Shown: positions 1 through 7,405, counted from the first letter of the stretch. The stretch: DNA of 9,012 nt from Devosia sp. (GCA_028290225.1 JAQGKH010000294.1:1-9012); one strand, 5' to 3'. Numbers and translations are program-made. The notes: generated by a model not told the origin, from the sequence alone.

Positions 1-804
1 GCCGCCCTGCCCCAATTCGACGAAATCTACAATCTGGCCTGCCCGGCGTCGCCGACTCATTACCAAAGCAATCCGGTGCGGACAGCCCGTATTTGCGCTC
101 TAGGGGCGATAAACGTGCTTGAGCGGGCCGAGCGCGATGGGGCTCGCGTGCTCCATGCCTCGACGTCCGAAATCTATGGCGATCCCGATGTTCACCCGCA
201 GCCAGAAAGCTATTGGGGCAATGTCAACACGGTCGGGCCGCGCTCCTGCTATGATGAAGGCAAGCGGTTTGCCGAAACGCTCTTTACTGATTTTGGCCGC
301 CAAACGGGCGTCGTGGTCAAGATCGTGCGGATCTTCAACACCTATGGCCCGCGGATGCAGCCCGATGATGGACGGGTCGTCTCCAACTTCGTGCTGCAGG
401 CGCTGAACAACTCCGACATCACCATTTTCGGGAATGGCAGCCAAACCCGGTCCTTCTGCTATGTCGACGACCTGATCGAAGGCTTTGTGCGCCTGATGGC
501 GTCCGGCGACGAGGTGACGGGCCCGATCAATATCGGCAATCCGGGCGAGATCACTGTCGGGCAGCTGGCCACAACCATCATCGCGATGACCGGCTCAAGC
601 TCCCGCATCGTTCACCTGCAACTGCCGGTAGACGACCCCAGGCGGCGCCGGCCCGACATCACCCGCGCCAGCGCCTTGCTGGGCTGGACGCCCCAGGTCC
701 CGCTGGCTTTGGGGCTCGAGCGCACCATCCATTACTTCAGCTCCAGCATGCGGCCCAGAAACCGCACATCCGCTCGGGCCGAACGTCAATTCACCTCTGC
801 CTAG
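1..804 (+). CDS. UDP-glucuronate decarboxylase (UDP-xylose synthase), 5' partial
   Basis: Extended short-chain dehydrogenase/reductase that would oxidise UDP-glucuronate at C4, decarboxylate it and release UDP-xylose (family knowledge). The reading frame is open from base 1, so the N-terminus, including the glycine-rich NAD motif, lies outside; 267 residues are visible of a usual 310-345. Seen in order: YNLACPASP at residues 10-18, the counterpart of the Y-HLASPASP signature of UDP-xylose synthases; HASTSEIYGDP with the catalytic Thr/Ser; HPQPESYWGNVN; then SCYDEGKR holding the catalytic Tyr84 and Lys88; RIFNTYGPRM; and SFCYVDDLIEG. The Arg-rich PRRRRPDI segment near the end is also typical. 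A GTG at 76 is an internal codon, not a start. About 20 residues past the usual end are polar and probably disordered. It lies 26 nt before the UDP-glucose dehydrogenase gene, which makes its substrate, so they are probably co-transcribed. Substrate assignment is by signature only, but the match is strong. Confidence 0.9.
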   Translation, partial: AALPQFDEIYNLACPASPTHYQSNPVRTARICALGAINVLERAERDGARVLHASTSEIYGDPDVHPQPESYWGNVNTVGPRSCYDEGKRFAETLFTDFGRQTGVVVKIVRIFNTYGPRMQPDDGRVVSNFVLQALNNSDITIFGNGSQTRSFCYVDDLIEGFVRLMASGDEVTGPINIGNPGEITVGQLATTIIAMTGSSSRIVHLQLPVDDPRRRRPDITRASALLGWTPQVPLALGLERTIHYFSSSMRPRNRTSARAERQFTSA

Positions 805-830
805 AAACCTACCAGCCCGGGATTACTGCT

Positions 831-2264
831 ATGCGCCTTATTGTTGTCGGTTCGGGCTATGTGGGCCTGGTGTCGGGAGCCTGCCTCGCCCAACTGGGGC
901 ACTCGGTGTGTTGCGTCGATAGTGACGCGCGCAAAATCGCCCGCCTCCAGGCGGGAGACATTCCCATCTTCGAGCCGCAACTGGCCGAGCTTATCGCCCG
1001 CAATGTAGCCGCGCAGCGCCTGAGCTTTGTTGACCGCCTGCCGGTCATCGATGAGGAAACCGACGCGGTGTTCATCGCCGTTGGCACCCCTCCGCTCCCC
1101 AACGGGCACGGCGCCGATCTCAGCCATGTCTTTGCCGCCGCCGGCGACATCGCCCGCAAGGCGGCGAGCAAAATCCTGGTGGTGATCAAGTCCACCGTTC
1201 CGGTCGGCACCGGGGACGCCGTGGAACGCCTGATCCGGCAGGAGCGGCCTGAGCTTGCCGTTTCCGTCGCGTCCAACCCCGAATTCCTGCGCGAAGGCAG
1301 CGCCATCGGCGATTTCACCGAGCCCGACAGGATCATCATCGGCACGGACAATCCAGAAGCGCGGCAAACCATTCGCGCCATCTATGCCGATTTGGCCCAG
1401 TGGGGGAGCCCGGTGGCCTGCATGAGCCGCCGCGCGGCCGAGCTTACCAAATACGCCGCCAACGCGTTCCTGGCCGTTAAGATTGCGTTCATCAATGAGA
1501 TGGCGGATCTGTGCGAAGCCATTGGCGCCGATGTTGAACAGGTGGCGCTTGGCATGGGCCTGGACCGCCGGATCGGGGCTGCGTTCCTGCAATCGGGGCC
1601 GGGCTATGGCGGCTCCTGCTTTCCCAAGGACTCTGCCGCCTTGCTCGCCACAGCGCAGGACAGCGCCGTGCAGCTGCGCCTTGTGGAAAGCACCATCGCC
1701 GCCAATGATGCCCGCAAACGCGCCATAGGGCGCCGCGTGTTGTCGGCCATGGGTGGAGACCTCGGCAGCAAGACGGTGGCGGTGCTCGGGCTCACCTTCA
1801 AACCCGATACCGACGATGTCCGGGATGCTCCGGCTCTGGCTCTTGTTGCATCCTTGCAACGGGCCGGCGTCACGGTGCGCGCCTATGATCCCCAGGGCAT
1901 GGACAATGCGCGTCCGCTCCTGCCCGGGGTTACCCTTTCCCCCGATGCCTATAGCTGCGCGCAAGGGGCCGATTGCCTCGTGGTTGCGACGCACTGGCCG
2001 GAATTCGCCACACTCGATGCTGCGCTCCTCGCCAGGGCGATGCGGGTGCGGCTGATCGTGGACCTGCGCAATTGCCTTGAGCCCGCGCATTTCACCCAGG
2101 CTGGTTTTGTGCTGCACGGGATTGGGCGCACCAAACGCCTGCCCACCACATCCCCGGTCGCCGTGGTGCTGCGGCGGCGCAGCACGCTCGGCGGGGCCAA
2201 GCCGCTTAACGGCACCGTTCCGCGCCCCCAGCTCAACCAACTGACAGAGGCCACGCCCGACTAG
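831..2264 (+). CDS. UDP-glucose 6-dehydrogenase
   Basis: NAD-dependent enzyme that oxidises UDP-glucose twice to UDP-glucuronate in the cytoplasm. The 477-residue product opens with the Rossmann motif GSGYVGLVSG (residues 7-16) followed by an Asp (D30) that would bind the NAD ribose. Other family hallmarks are AVGTPP (83-88), STVPVGT (121-127), SNPEFLREG (148-156), the helix ELTKYAANAFLA with K207 and N211, and GPGYGGSCFPKD (256-267) containing the catalytic thioester Cys263 and Lys266. The C-terminal UDP-binding domain shows TFKPDTDDVRDAP (322-334). The usual family length is about 435, so the roughly 40-residue tail after residue 435, rich in Arg, Pro and Thr, is an extension of unknown role. 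The ATG at 831 puts the Rossmann strand right at the N-terminus; only a weak GGGA lies upstream. GDP-mannose dehydrogenase is a relative, but the motifs and the neighbouring UDP-xylose synthase favour UDP-glucose. Confidence 0.92.
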   Translation: MRLIVVGSGYVGLVSGACLAQLGHSVCCVDSDARKIARLQAGDIPIFEPQLAELIARNVAAQRLSFVDRLPVIDEETDAVFIAVGTPPLPNGHGADLSHVFAAAGDIARKAASKILVVIKSTVPVGTGDAVERLIRQERPELAVSVASNPEFLREGSAIGDFTEPDRIIIGTDNPEARQTIRAIYADLAQWGSPVACMSRRAAELTKYAANAFLAVKIAFINEMADLCEAIGADVEQVALGMGLDRRIGAAFLQSGPGYGGSCFPKDSAALLATAQDSAVQLRLVESTIAANDARKRAIGRRVLSAMGGDLGSKTVAVLGLTFKPDTDDVRDAPALALVASLQRAGVTVRAYDPQGMDNARPLLPGVTLSPDAYSCAQGADCLVVATHWPEFATLDAALLARAMRVRLIVDLRNCLEPAHFTQAGFVLHGIGRTKRLPTTSPVAVVLRRRSTLGGAKPLNGTVPRPQLNQLTEATPD

Positions 2265-2296
2265 CTCGGGCCGGAAACCTGATCGAGGAGGAAGAC

Positions 2297-3850
2297 ATGA
2301 GCGAACTGCAACACTATCTTCAACTCGGAGCGGTGGGCGCCTTTTGTGGCGTGCAGATCGCCTACTTCCTGACCTTCATGCTCGATGCCTACTTCTTCAC
2401 CCGCCCGGTGAACTGGGTGGATCCCGAAGAAGCCCGCTCGCTGTCACCCGAGCAGTTGCCCCGTATCGTCCTGTTTTATCCCGTGCTGCGCGAACTTGAA
2501 GCGACAATGCGCACAACATTGACCTCGCTCGCGCAGCTCGATTATCCGCGCAACCGCTACAGCGTGGTGGCGATCCCCAATGGTTCGGACACCCCCACCG
2601 TTGCCGCCTTGCGCCGGCTGCAGGGGGAATTCGACTTCCTCCAGATCATCGAAGTTCCCGCAACCAGCCACCGTTCCTGGCAGGTCGTTTGGGACGCCTG
2701 GGAGCGCACGCAGAAAGCGTATTGGTGGCATGAGGGCAAGCACGCCCACAACCGCGACCTGCCGCCCAAAAAGACCAGGCAGTTGATCTACGCCTTCTAC
2801 CAGCTGGCGCAGCGCTTCGCCCCCGGCACCGACTTCCTCGTGAACTATATCGATGCCGACAGCTGCCCGCCGCGCGACCATTTCATGGCCGCCGCCGCCG
2901 GCATGCGCCACTATGATGTGCTGCAGGCCCAGAATATCGCCGGCAATCTCAATGCCAGCATGGCCGCAAGCTGGCATGCTTTCGACCACATGGCGTGGGA
3001 CGGCTCGAAGTATCCGCACCTATCCGCCAATGGCTCGCACCCGTTCTGGGTTTTGGGCAAGGGCTTGTTCTTCCGGGCCAGCGACCTTGTGGAGCTTGGC
3101 GGATTTCATCCCTGGATCACCATCGAAGATCCTGAAGTCGGGATGCGGTTCTGGACCAATGGCAAGCGCCTGGGGATCATCAGCAACCCACTGATCGAAG
3201 AAGTGCCGCTGACGCTCGCCCATGGCATCACGCAGCGCAAACGCTGGGTCGCCGGCTTTTTCCAGAGCTTGGGCAGTCCACTGGCCCGAATGGGGATGTC
3301 GCCGATCGACCGGATCAAGGCCTGGTTGAATTTCCTGCCCTGCCTGTCGCTGTCGCTGAACTCCATCGGGTTGCCGCTCGGCATCTGGGCCTCGGCGGAC
3401 CACCTGCTTGGCAATGGGACCGTGCCCGGCTGGGCCCTGCTGCTGTCGCTGCTCAATCTATGCGCCTTTGGCGCGTCGATGACCTGCCTTTATGTGCGCA
3501 CCTGGCAGCGCTCGGCGCTGGTCCTTCCCCGCTGGCAGGACCGGGTCTGGTACCTGCTGCGCGTCAATCCGCTTTTTGTGCTGGTCTGGTGGCTCATCTG
3601 GCTGATCCCGATCTGGATCGGCTTTCGCATGTATCTGCGCGACGAGGGCCTGGTTTGGGAGCGCACCGAAAAGACCGACGCCAATCACGGCCTGGTCCGC
3701 GCCGCAGCCAGTCGCCCGGCCGCCGTGCTGCGGGCCGTCACTGGGAGCGGGCAGTCTCCTGCAATGAGTTCGCGGCCGGCCGAGTTCATGGCTCCGCACC
3801 TGGCGTCCACCATAGAGCATCCGCAATCCAACCAATCCGCTTTTCGTTAG
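2297..3850 (+). CDS. Membrane family 2 glycosyltransferase
   Basis: Probable inner-membrane glycosyltransferase with the cellulose-synthase-like GT2 plan: one N-terminal hydrophobic segment (about residues 7-33), a cytoplasmic catalytic domain, then three further membrane segments (about 345-368, 376-400 and 424-445). Seen in the catalytic domain are the metal-binding DAD at 186-188 (YIDADS), the general-base region IEDPEVGMRF at 276-285, and QRKRW at 313-317, the acceptor-site Q-x-x-R-W motif of processive and related enzymes. The segment normally reading D-D-G-S near residue 95 is IPNGSD here, so the first canonical aspartate is absent or replaced by D98. A roughly 60-residue polar tail follows the last membrane segment. 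A very good ribosome site, GAGGAGGA at 2285-2292, fixes the ATG at 2297. It sits 32 nt after the UDP-glucose dehydrogenase gene and 14 nt before the next epimerase gene, so it is the likely consumer of the donors made here. Donor, acceptor and processivity cannot be read from sequence. Confidence 0.85.
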   Translation: MSELQHYLQLGAVGAFCGVQIAYFLTFMLDAYFFTRPVNWVDPEEARSLSPEQLPRIVLFYPVLRELEATMRTTLTSLAQLDYPRNRYSVVAIPNGSDTPTVAALRRLQGEFDFLQIIEVPATSHRSWQVVWDAWERTQKAYWWHEGKHAHNRDLPPKKTRQLIYAFYQLAQRFAPGTDFLVNYIDADSCPPRDHFMAAAAGMRHYDVLQAQNIAGNLNASMAASWHAFDHMAWDGSKYPHLSANGSHPFWVLGKGLFFRASDLVELGGFHPWITIEDPEVGMRFWTNGKRLGIISNPLIEEVPLTLAHGITQRKRWVAGFFQSLGSPLARMGMSPIDRIKAWLNFLPCLSLSLNSIGLPLGIWASADHLLGNGTVPGWALLLSLLNLCAFGASMTCLYVRTWQRSALVLPRWQDRVWYLLRVNPLFVLVWWLIWLIPIWIGFRMYLRDEGLVWERTEKTDANHGLVRAAASRPAAVLRAVTGSGQSPAMSSRPAEFMAPHLASTIEHPQSNQSAFR

Positions 3851-3864
3851 TAAGGAGTACACCC

Positions 3865-5004
3865 ATGTCCCAACGCCATGCTCTCGTGACCGGCGGGGCC
3901 GGTTTCATCGGCTCCCATCTTGTCGACACCCTGCTGGCCCGCGGCTTTGACGTCACGGTTCTTGATTGCCTGTTGCCCCAGGTGCATGGGGAAGCCGAAT
4001 GCGACGCCCAGGGTTGGCCGGTTTATCTCAATCCCGCTGCGCGCCGTATCAAAGGCGACATCCTCGACGACGGAGTGTTCGAGGGGGCGCTGAAGGGCAT
4101 AACGCACCTGGCTCATCTGGCGGCCTCGGTTGGGGTTGGGCAAAGCATGACCAATATCGTGGACTATACCCGCAACAACACCATGGCCGCGGCCGTCATG
4201 CTCGAGATCCTGTCCAACGGCAACCACAGCGTTGAGCGCATCGCCGTTGCCTCATCCATGTCCATCTATGGCGAAGGCGAATATCGCTCGGCGCGGACCG
4301 GACAGCCCGTCGTGCCTGCGGCCAGAAGCCACCAGCAACTGGAAAGCCGCGATTGGGAACTGCACAGCCAGGGCGAAGACCTGGAGCCGGTGCCGACAAC
4401 CGAGGACAAGCTCCTGCAGCCAAGCTCCATCTACGCAGTCAACAAACGGGACCACGAGGAGATGTTCCTGTCCGTGGGGCGGGCCCTGCGCATCCCTACC
4501 ACGGCCCTGCGGCTCTTTAACGCCTATGGTTCACGCCAGGCACTCAGCAATCCTTACACGGGTGTCGCCGCAATTTTCATCTCCCGCCTGCTGAACGAGC
4601 AACCGCCACTGGTGTTCGAGGACGGCAACCAGAAGCGCGATTTCGTGCATGTGCTGGATGTCGCGAACGCCTTTGCCAGCGTACTGGAAAGCGAGCGCGT
4701 CGGTTGGGAAATCTGCAATGTCGGCAGTGGCCAGGCGATAACCGTGTGCGAAATTGCTCAGTTGCTGGCTCGTTTGCTGCACAAGAACATCGCGCCACAG
4801 ATTCTCAACCAGTATCGCGTCGGGGATATCAGGCATTGCTTTGCCGATACCAGCCGGTTGCAGCGATTGTTCGGCGTGACGCCCAAGCAGGATTTCACCA
4901 CGGGCATGTCAGAACTCATCGATTGGGTGCAGACCGCTCGCCGGCCGGTAGATCGCTCGCTGCACTCCATGGCCGAACTGCAACGCAGCCGCCTGGTGAT
5001 CTGA
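3865..5004 (+). CDS. NAD-dependent sugar-nucleotide epimerase (extended SDR; dTDP-L-rhamnose 4-epimerase-like)
   Basis: Extended SDR of 379 residues acting on a nucleotide sugar. It shows the NAD motif TGGAGFIGSH (9-18), D34 after the second strand, HLAASVGVGQSM (81-95 region), VASSMSIYGEG with the catalytic Ser (128-138), and Y190-x-x-x-K194 (SSIYAVNK) as the catalytic pair; RLFNAYGSRQ and DGNQKRDFVHVLDVANA follow. The combination of LLPQVHG after strand 2, VGVGQSM, and SSMSIYGEG resembles proteins annotated as dTDP-L-rhamnose 4-epimerases; this is recognition, not a search result. In this operon a UDP-xylose or UDP-glucuronate 4-epimerase role is equally reasonable, because UDP-glucuronate and UDP-xylose are made by the first two genes. 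The frame is open far upstream, but the true start is the ATG at 3865: it has AAGGAG at 3852-3857 and begins just before the NAD motif, whereas an upstream start would overlap the glycosyltransferase gene. An insert of about 40 residues (about 140-182) lies between the catalytic Ser and Tyr. Confidence 0.82.
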   Translation: MSQRHALVTGGAGFIGSHLVDTLLARGFDVTVLDCLLPQVHGEAECDAQGWPVYLNPAARRIKGDILDDGVFEGALKGITHLAHLAASVGVGQSMTNIVDYTRNNTMAAAVMLEILSNGNHSVERIAVASSMSIYGEGEYRSARTGQPVVPAARSHQQLESRDWELHSQGEDLEPVPTTEDKLLQPSSIYAVNKRDHEEMFLSVGRALRIPTTALRLFNAYGSRQALSNPYTGVAAIFISRLLNEQPPLVFEDGNQKRDFVHVLDVANAFASVLESERVGWEICNVGSGQAITVCEIAQLLARLLHKNIAPQILNQYRVGDIRHCFADTSRLQRLFGVTPKQDFTTGMSELIDWVQTARRPVDRSLHSMAELQRSRLVI

Positions 5005-5080
5005 CCTGCGCGCCACTGCAGCGGAGATCCCGGTCGTTGGGCAACCTGCCCTAACATTTGAGCAGGGTACCACCGCGTCA

Positions 5081-5106
5081 GGAACAAAGATCTGCCAACT
5101 GTCATT
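5081..5106 (+). promoter_or_regulatory. Candidate EcfG (general stress) promoter upstream of the 79-aa gene
   Basis: GGAAC at 5081-5085 is followed after 17 nt by CATT at 5103-5106, i.e. GGAAC-N19-TT. The alphaproteobacterial general-stress sigma factor EcfG (RpoE2 or SigT in different genera) recognises GGAAC-N16/17-CGTT, or GGAAC-N18/19-TT in rhizobia. The match is one base off in the -10. It lies about 30 nt upstream of the start codon and in the right orientation. Confidence 0.45.
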
Positions 5107-5133
5107 TTCCTTTCAGGAGGTGGATGGCAAATC

Positions 5134-5373
5134 ATGATCCGAGAATATTTCGTCGCCAAGCCGCGCAACCAATGGCGGGTGATCGTTGAAGGGCGGCAGC
5201 ACGGCCCCTTCAGCTCAGATGAGGCCGCCCGGCGCGCCGCCATCACTTACGCCAGAGCCGACGCCAAGGCGGGCGCCGCCGCGCGGGTTCTGGTGGAAGA
5301 ACATAAGGGCATGCTATCGGCAGTTTACGAGACAGGGGCAGACCGCAGCGACGATCACTTACCGTCGCCGTGA
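5134..5373 (+). CDS. Small DUF2188-like protein
   Basis: A 79-residue hydrophilic protein with no signal peptide or membrane segment. Residues 4-65 follow the pattern of the DUF2188 family: a strand with W14-R-V-I-V-E-G, then H-G-P-F, a Ser/Asp-rich turn (SSDEAARRAA), an Ala-rich helix containing YARADAKAG, and a second strand ARVLVEEHKG. Family members are small, of unknown biochemical role, and usually stand alone; assignment is by pattern. The ribosome site AGGAGG at 5115-5120 is strong but 13 nt from the ATG at 5134, which is longer than usual. A nearer ATG at 5124 is in another frame and stops after 21 codons. It begins 129 nt after the epimerase gene and has its own EcfG-like promoter candidate, so it is probably not part of the sugar operon. 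A hairpin follows 20 nt after the stop. Confidence 0.72.
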   Translation: MIREYFVAKPRNQWRVIVEGRQHGPFSSDEAARRAAITYARADAKAGAAARVLVEEHKGMLSAVYETGADRSDDHLPSP

Positions 5374-5392
5374 TGCGGGTGCACCAGGATCG

Positions 5393-5416
5393 GGGTTGCG
5401 GGGGCGTTCGCAACCC
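5393..5416 (+). terminator. Possible hairpin terminator after the 79-aa gene
   Basis: An 8-bp inverted repeat GGGTTGCG (5393-5400) / CGCAACCC (5409-5416) encloses an 8-nt loop. It starts 20 nt past the stop codon at 5373. The following bases (GCCTTGTTGC) are only mildly T-rich, so intrinsic termination is uncertain. It could instead be an RNA structure in the leader of the dehydrogenase gene. Confidence 0.35.
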
Positions 5417-5589
5417 GCCTTGTTGCTGCAATCTTGCTACGGGCTGATCCTTGCCGATTGGCGCTGGAATTTTCGCTCTTCGGAACCAAGCGTCCGCAAG
5501 GCATTCCAGCAGGGGCTGGTGATCGGCAGTGACTGCAACGGCTCCGTCAACGGATGGTCTTGCACGCAGGTTAGTCCGCCTTCCCCCCG

Positions 5590-5614
5590 GGAACACAAGC
5601 GGCTGCGCGGCATT
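5590..5614 (+). promoter_or_regulatory. Candidate EcfG (general stress) promoter upstream of the alcohol dehydrogenase
   Basis: GGAAC at 5590-5594 followed after exactly 16 nt by CATT at 5611-5614 (GGAAC-N18-TT) matches the EcfG consensus with one -10 mismatch. It lies 30 nt before the chosen ATG at 5645, leaving room for a short leader carrying the ribosome site at 5632-5638. Confidence 0.5.
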
Positions 5615-5644
5615 TCCCTTCACGACCATGCAGGGGAGATGCGG

Positions 5645-6802
5645 ATGCTGGCAATGGATTATCGAGGCCCTTATCGGGTACGAGCCGACCACAAGCCCAT
5701 GCCCAGGATCCTGCATCCCGAAGATGCCATCGTGCGGGTGACGCGCTCATGCATCTGCGGCTCGGACCTACATCTTTATCACGGTATGGTACCCGATACC
5801 CGGATCGGCATGACCTTCGGGCATGAGTTCACCGGCATTGTTGAAGAGGTCGGCCCCGAGGTCCGCAACCTTGCCGTCGGCGACCATGTGCTGGTGCCGT
5901 TCAACATTGCCTGCGGCAAGTGCCACTTCTGCCAGCAGGGATTGTTTGGCAACTGCCACGAGTCCAACAGCCAGGCGACGGCAGTGGGAGGTATCTTTGG
6001 CTATTCCCACACGGCCGGGGGCTATGATGGCGGACAGGCGCAATATGTTCGCGTGCCTTATGCCGATGTCGGCCCCTGCAAGATTCCGGCGGGAATGGAT
6101 CTCGACGACGCGGTGCTGCTGACCGATGTCGTTCCAACTGGCTATCAGGCCGCCGAAATGGGTGGCATACAGCGCGGGGATACCGTGGTGGTGTTCGGCG
6201 CCGGACCGGTTGGAATCATGGCAGCCCGGTGCGCCTGGTTGTTTGGCGCCGGACGGGTGATCGTCATCGACCATCTGGAATACCGGCTCGAGTTTGCCCG
6301 CCGGTATTGCCCGGCCGAGGTTTACAACTTCAGGTCGGTGGAAGACCCGGTGTATTTCATCAAGAAGATCACCGACTCGCTTGGAGCGGATGTGTGCATC
6401 GATGCGGTTGGCGGGGATGCAGCAGGAAGCGCGCTGCATACGCTGCTGGGCACCAAGCTCAAGCTCGAGGCCGGCGCCGCCACCGCATTGCACTGGGCGA
6501 TCAACTCGGTAAAAAAGGGCGGCATTGTTTCGATCGTGGGGGTTTATGGCCCGACCGGCAACCTGGTACCGATCGGCAATGTGGTGAACAAAGGCATCAC
6601 CATCCGCGCCAATCAAGCCTCGGTGAAGCGCCTTCTGCCCCGCTTGATCGAGCATGTGCAGGCGGGCCGTATCAATCCAAAAGCTCTCATCACCCACAAA
6701 GTGCCGCTCGAGGAGGTCTCCGATGCCTACCACATCTTCTCTGCCAAGCTCGATGGTTGCATCAAGCCCGTCCTCGTCCCTTCCGCGGAAAATGTCGCCT
6801 GA
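5645..6802 (+). CDS. Zinc-dependent medium-chain alcohol dehydrogenase
   Basis: Cytoplasmic NAD(P)-dependent alcohol/aldehyde oxidoreductase of the MDR superfamily, 385 residues. Visible parts: catalytic-zinc ligands C38 (SCICGSDLH) and H60-E61 (GHEFTG); structural-zinc cysteines C90, C93, C96 and C104; the Rossmann motif VFGAGPVG (183-190); and ID at 208-209 at the end of the next strand. The long segment after the Rossmann fold, including CIDAVGGDAAG, places it near glutathione-dependent formaldehyde dehydrogenase-like and threonine dehydrogenase-like MDR enzymes; the substrate is unknown. The frame is open from 5186, but the upstream part does not read like protein. ATG 5645 is preferred because AGGGGAG (5632-5638) stands 6 nt before it; ATG 5639 would touch the ribosome site. 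The preceding EcfG-like promoter suggests stress induction. The gene overlaps the next one by 11 nt, pointing to translational coupling. Confidence 0.88.
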   Translation: MLAMDYRGPYRVRADHKPMPRILHPEDAIVRVTRSCICGSDLHLYHGMVPDTRIGMTFGHEFTGIVEEVGPEVRNLAVGDHVLVPFNIACGKCHFCQQGLFGNCHESNSQATAVGGIFGYSHTAGGYDGGQAQYVRVPYADVGPCKIPAGMDLDDAVLLTDVVPTGYQAAEMGGIQRGDTVVVFGAGPVGIMAARCAWLFGAGRVIVIDHLEYRLEFARRYCPAEVYNFRSVEDPVYFIKKITDSLGADVCIDAVGGDAAGSALHTLLGTKLKLEAGAATALHWAINSVKKGGIVSIVGVYGPTGNLVPIGNVVNKGITIRANQASVKRLLPRLIEHVQAGRINPKALITHKVPLEEVSDAYHIFSAKLDGCIKPVLVPSAENVA

Positions 6803-7331
6803 GACCTTGGCCGCGCAGCAGCGCATCGATCCGGCCGATGTGGTGGGCTGGGGCGTGGACGCCGATCCGGCCAACAACCCCACCTATCCGATGCGTGACA
6901 TCTCGCAGGACAGCAAAGGCGGTTTGAACTGGCCGCGCCCGGCGCTACAGCCCGAAACCGTCGAGGTGTTGCGCTCAACCGAGCATAACCGGCGCACCGC
7001 CGTGTTCGGCACGTCAACGCCCCCGAGTGGGCTCAGCGGAGCCATCAGGCGGCAGGCTTTCAAGAGCAGCGAGGGCAAGTGGAGCCATTGGCTGATGTTG
7101 ATGGCTGCCGACCGCATCAATGTGGTGGAAGGCCTGGGCGAGGATTTGATGCGCGGCCGGGTTCCCAACATTCCCGGCGAGATGGGCATTCGCTCGGAGA
7201 TCGCCCACAACATGCCGGGCCTGATCCGGAAAGTCGCGGTGGCCGGCGCCTTGATGACATTGGCCTATGGATTGGTACGATCCAGACAATCTGCTTCGCG
7301 CCGGAGTTCGGTCTCGCGCCGCCACCGGTGA
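6792..7331 (+). CDS. Hypothetical protein with C-terminal membrane anchor
   Basis: A 179-residue protein without an enzyme motif that I can recognise. The first 140 residues are soluble and rich in Pro, Asn and Asp (VDADPANNPTYPMRD at 22-36; RSTEHNRRTAVFGTSTPPSG at 61-80; GLSGAIRRQAFK at 80-91). They are followed by VPNIPGEMGIRSE (124-136), a single hydrophobic segment at about 147-162, and a strongly basic Arg/Ser tail, which together look like a tail-anchored inner-membrane protein with the N-domain in the cytoplasm. Similar sequences occur in alphaproteobacteria as uncharacterised proteins (recollection, not searched). The ATG at 6792 overlaps the last 11 nt of the dehydrogenase gene, with a GGAAA just before it, so expression is probably coupled. 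It may be a partner or membrane tether of that enzyme, but this is inference. Upstream in-frame starts back to 6654 lie inside the dehydrogenase gene and are rejected. Confidence 0.75.
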   Translation: MSPETLAAQQRIDPADVVGWGVDADPANNPTYPMRDISQDSKGGLNWPRPALQPETVEVLRSTEHNRRTAVFGTSTPPSGLSGAIRRQAFKSSEGKWSHWLMLMAADRINVVEGLGEDLMRGRVPNIPGEMGIRSEIAHNMPGLIRKVAVAGALMTLAYGLVRSRQSASRRSSVSRRHR

Positions 7332-7405
7332 CGGGCGGTTAGTGTCCCGTATCTGATGTGTTCTGGCCCGCGGATTGTTCAAGTAGCCTGGCGGCAGGAG
7401 ACTGA

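Noticed and set aside
801..2240. Long minus-strand open frame of 479 codons opposite the UDP-glucose dehydrogenase gene
   Set aside because: It mirrors a gene with full catalytic motifs on the plus strand. Its own product is His/Gly/Arg-rich without domains, as expected for the antisense of GC-rich coding DNA.
3460..3864. In-frame N-terminal extension of the second epimerase
   Set aside because: It overlaps the glycosyltransferase gene, reads as Arg/Ala/Pro-rich noise, and a good ribosome site precedes ATG 3865 directly before the NAD motif.
5034..5068. Weak hairpins GGGCA/TGCCC and CCTGC/GCAGG after the sugar operon as a terminator
   Set aside because: The stems are only 5 bp, mutually exclusive and without a T-run, so they are too weak to call.
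5186..5644. In-frame N-terminal extension of the alcohol dehydrogenase
   Set aside because: It overlaps the DUF2188-like gene in another frame, has no protein-like pattern, and the family starts close to the MDYRGPYRVR segment.
7340..7400. Possible insertion-sequence terminus around TGTCCCGTATCTGATGTG
   Set aside because: No matching inverted end, target duplication or transposase reading frame was found in the window.
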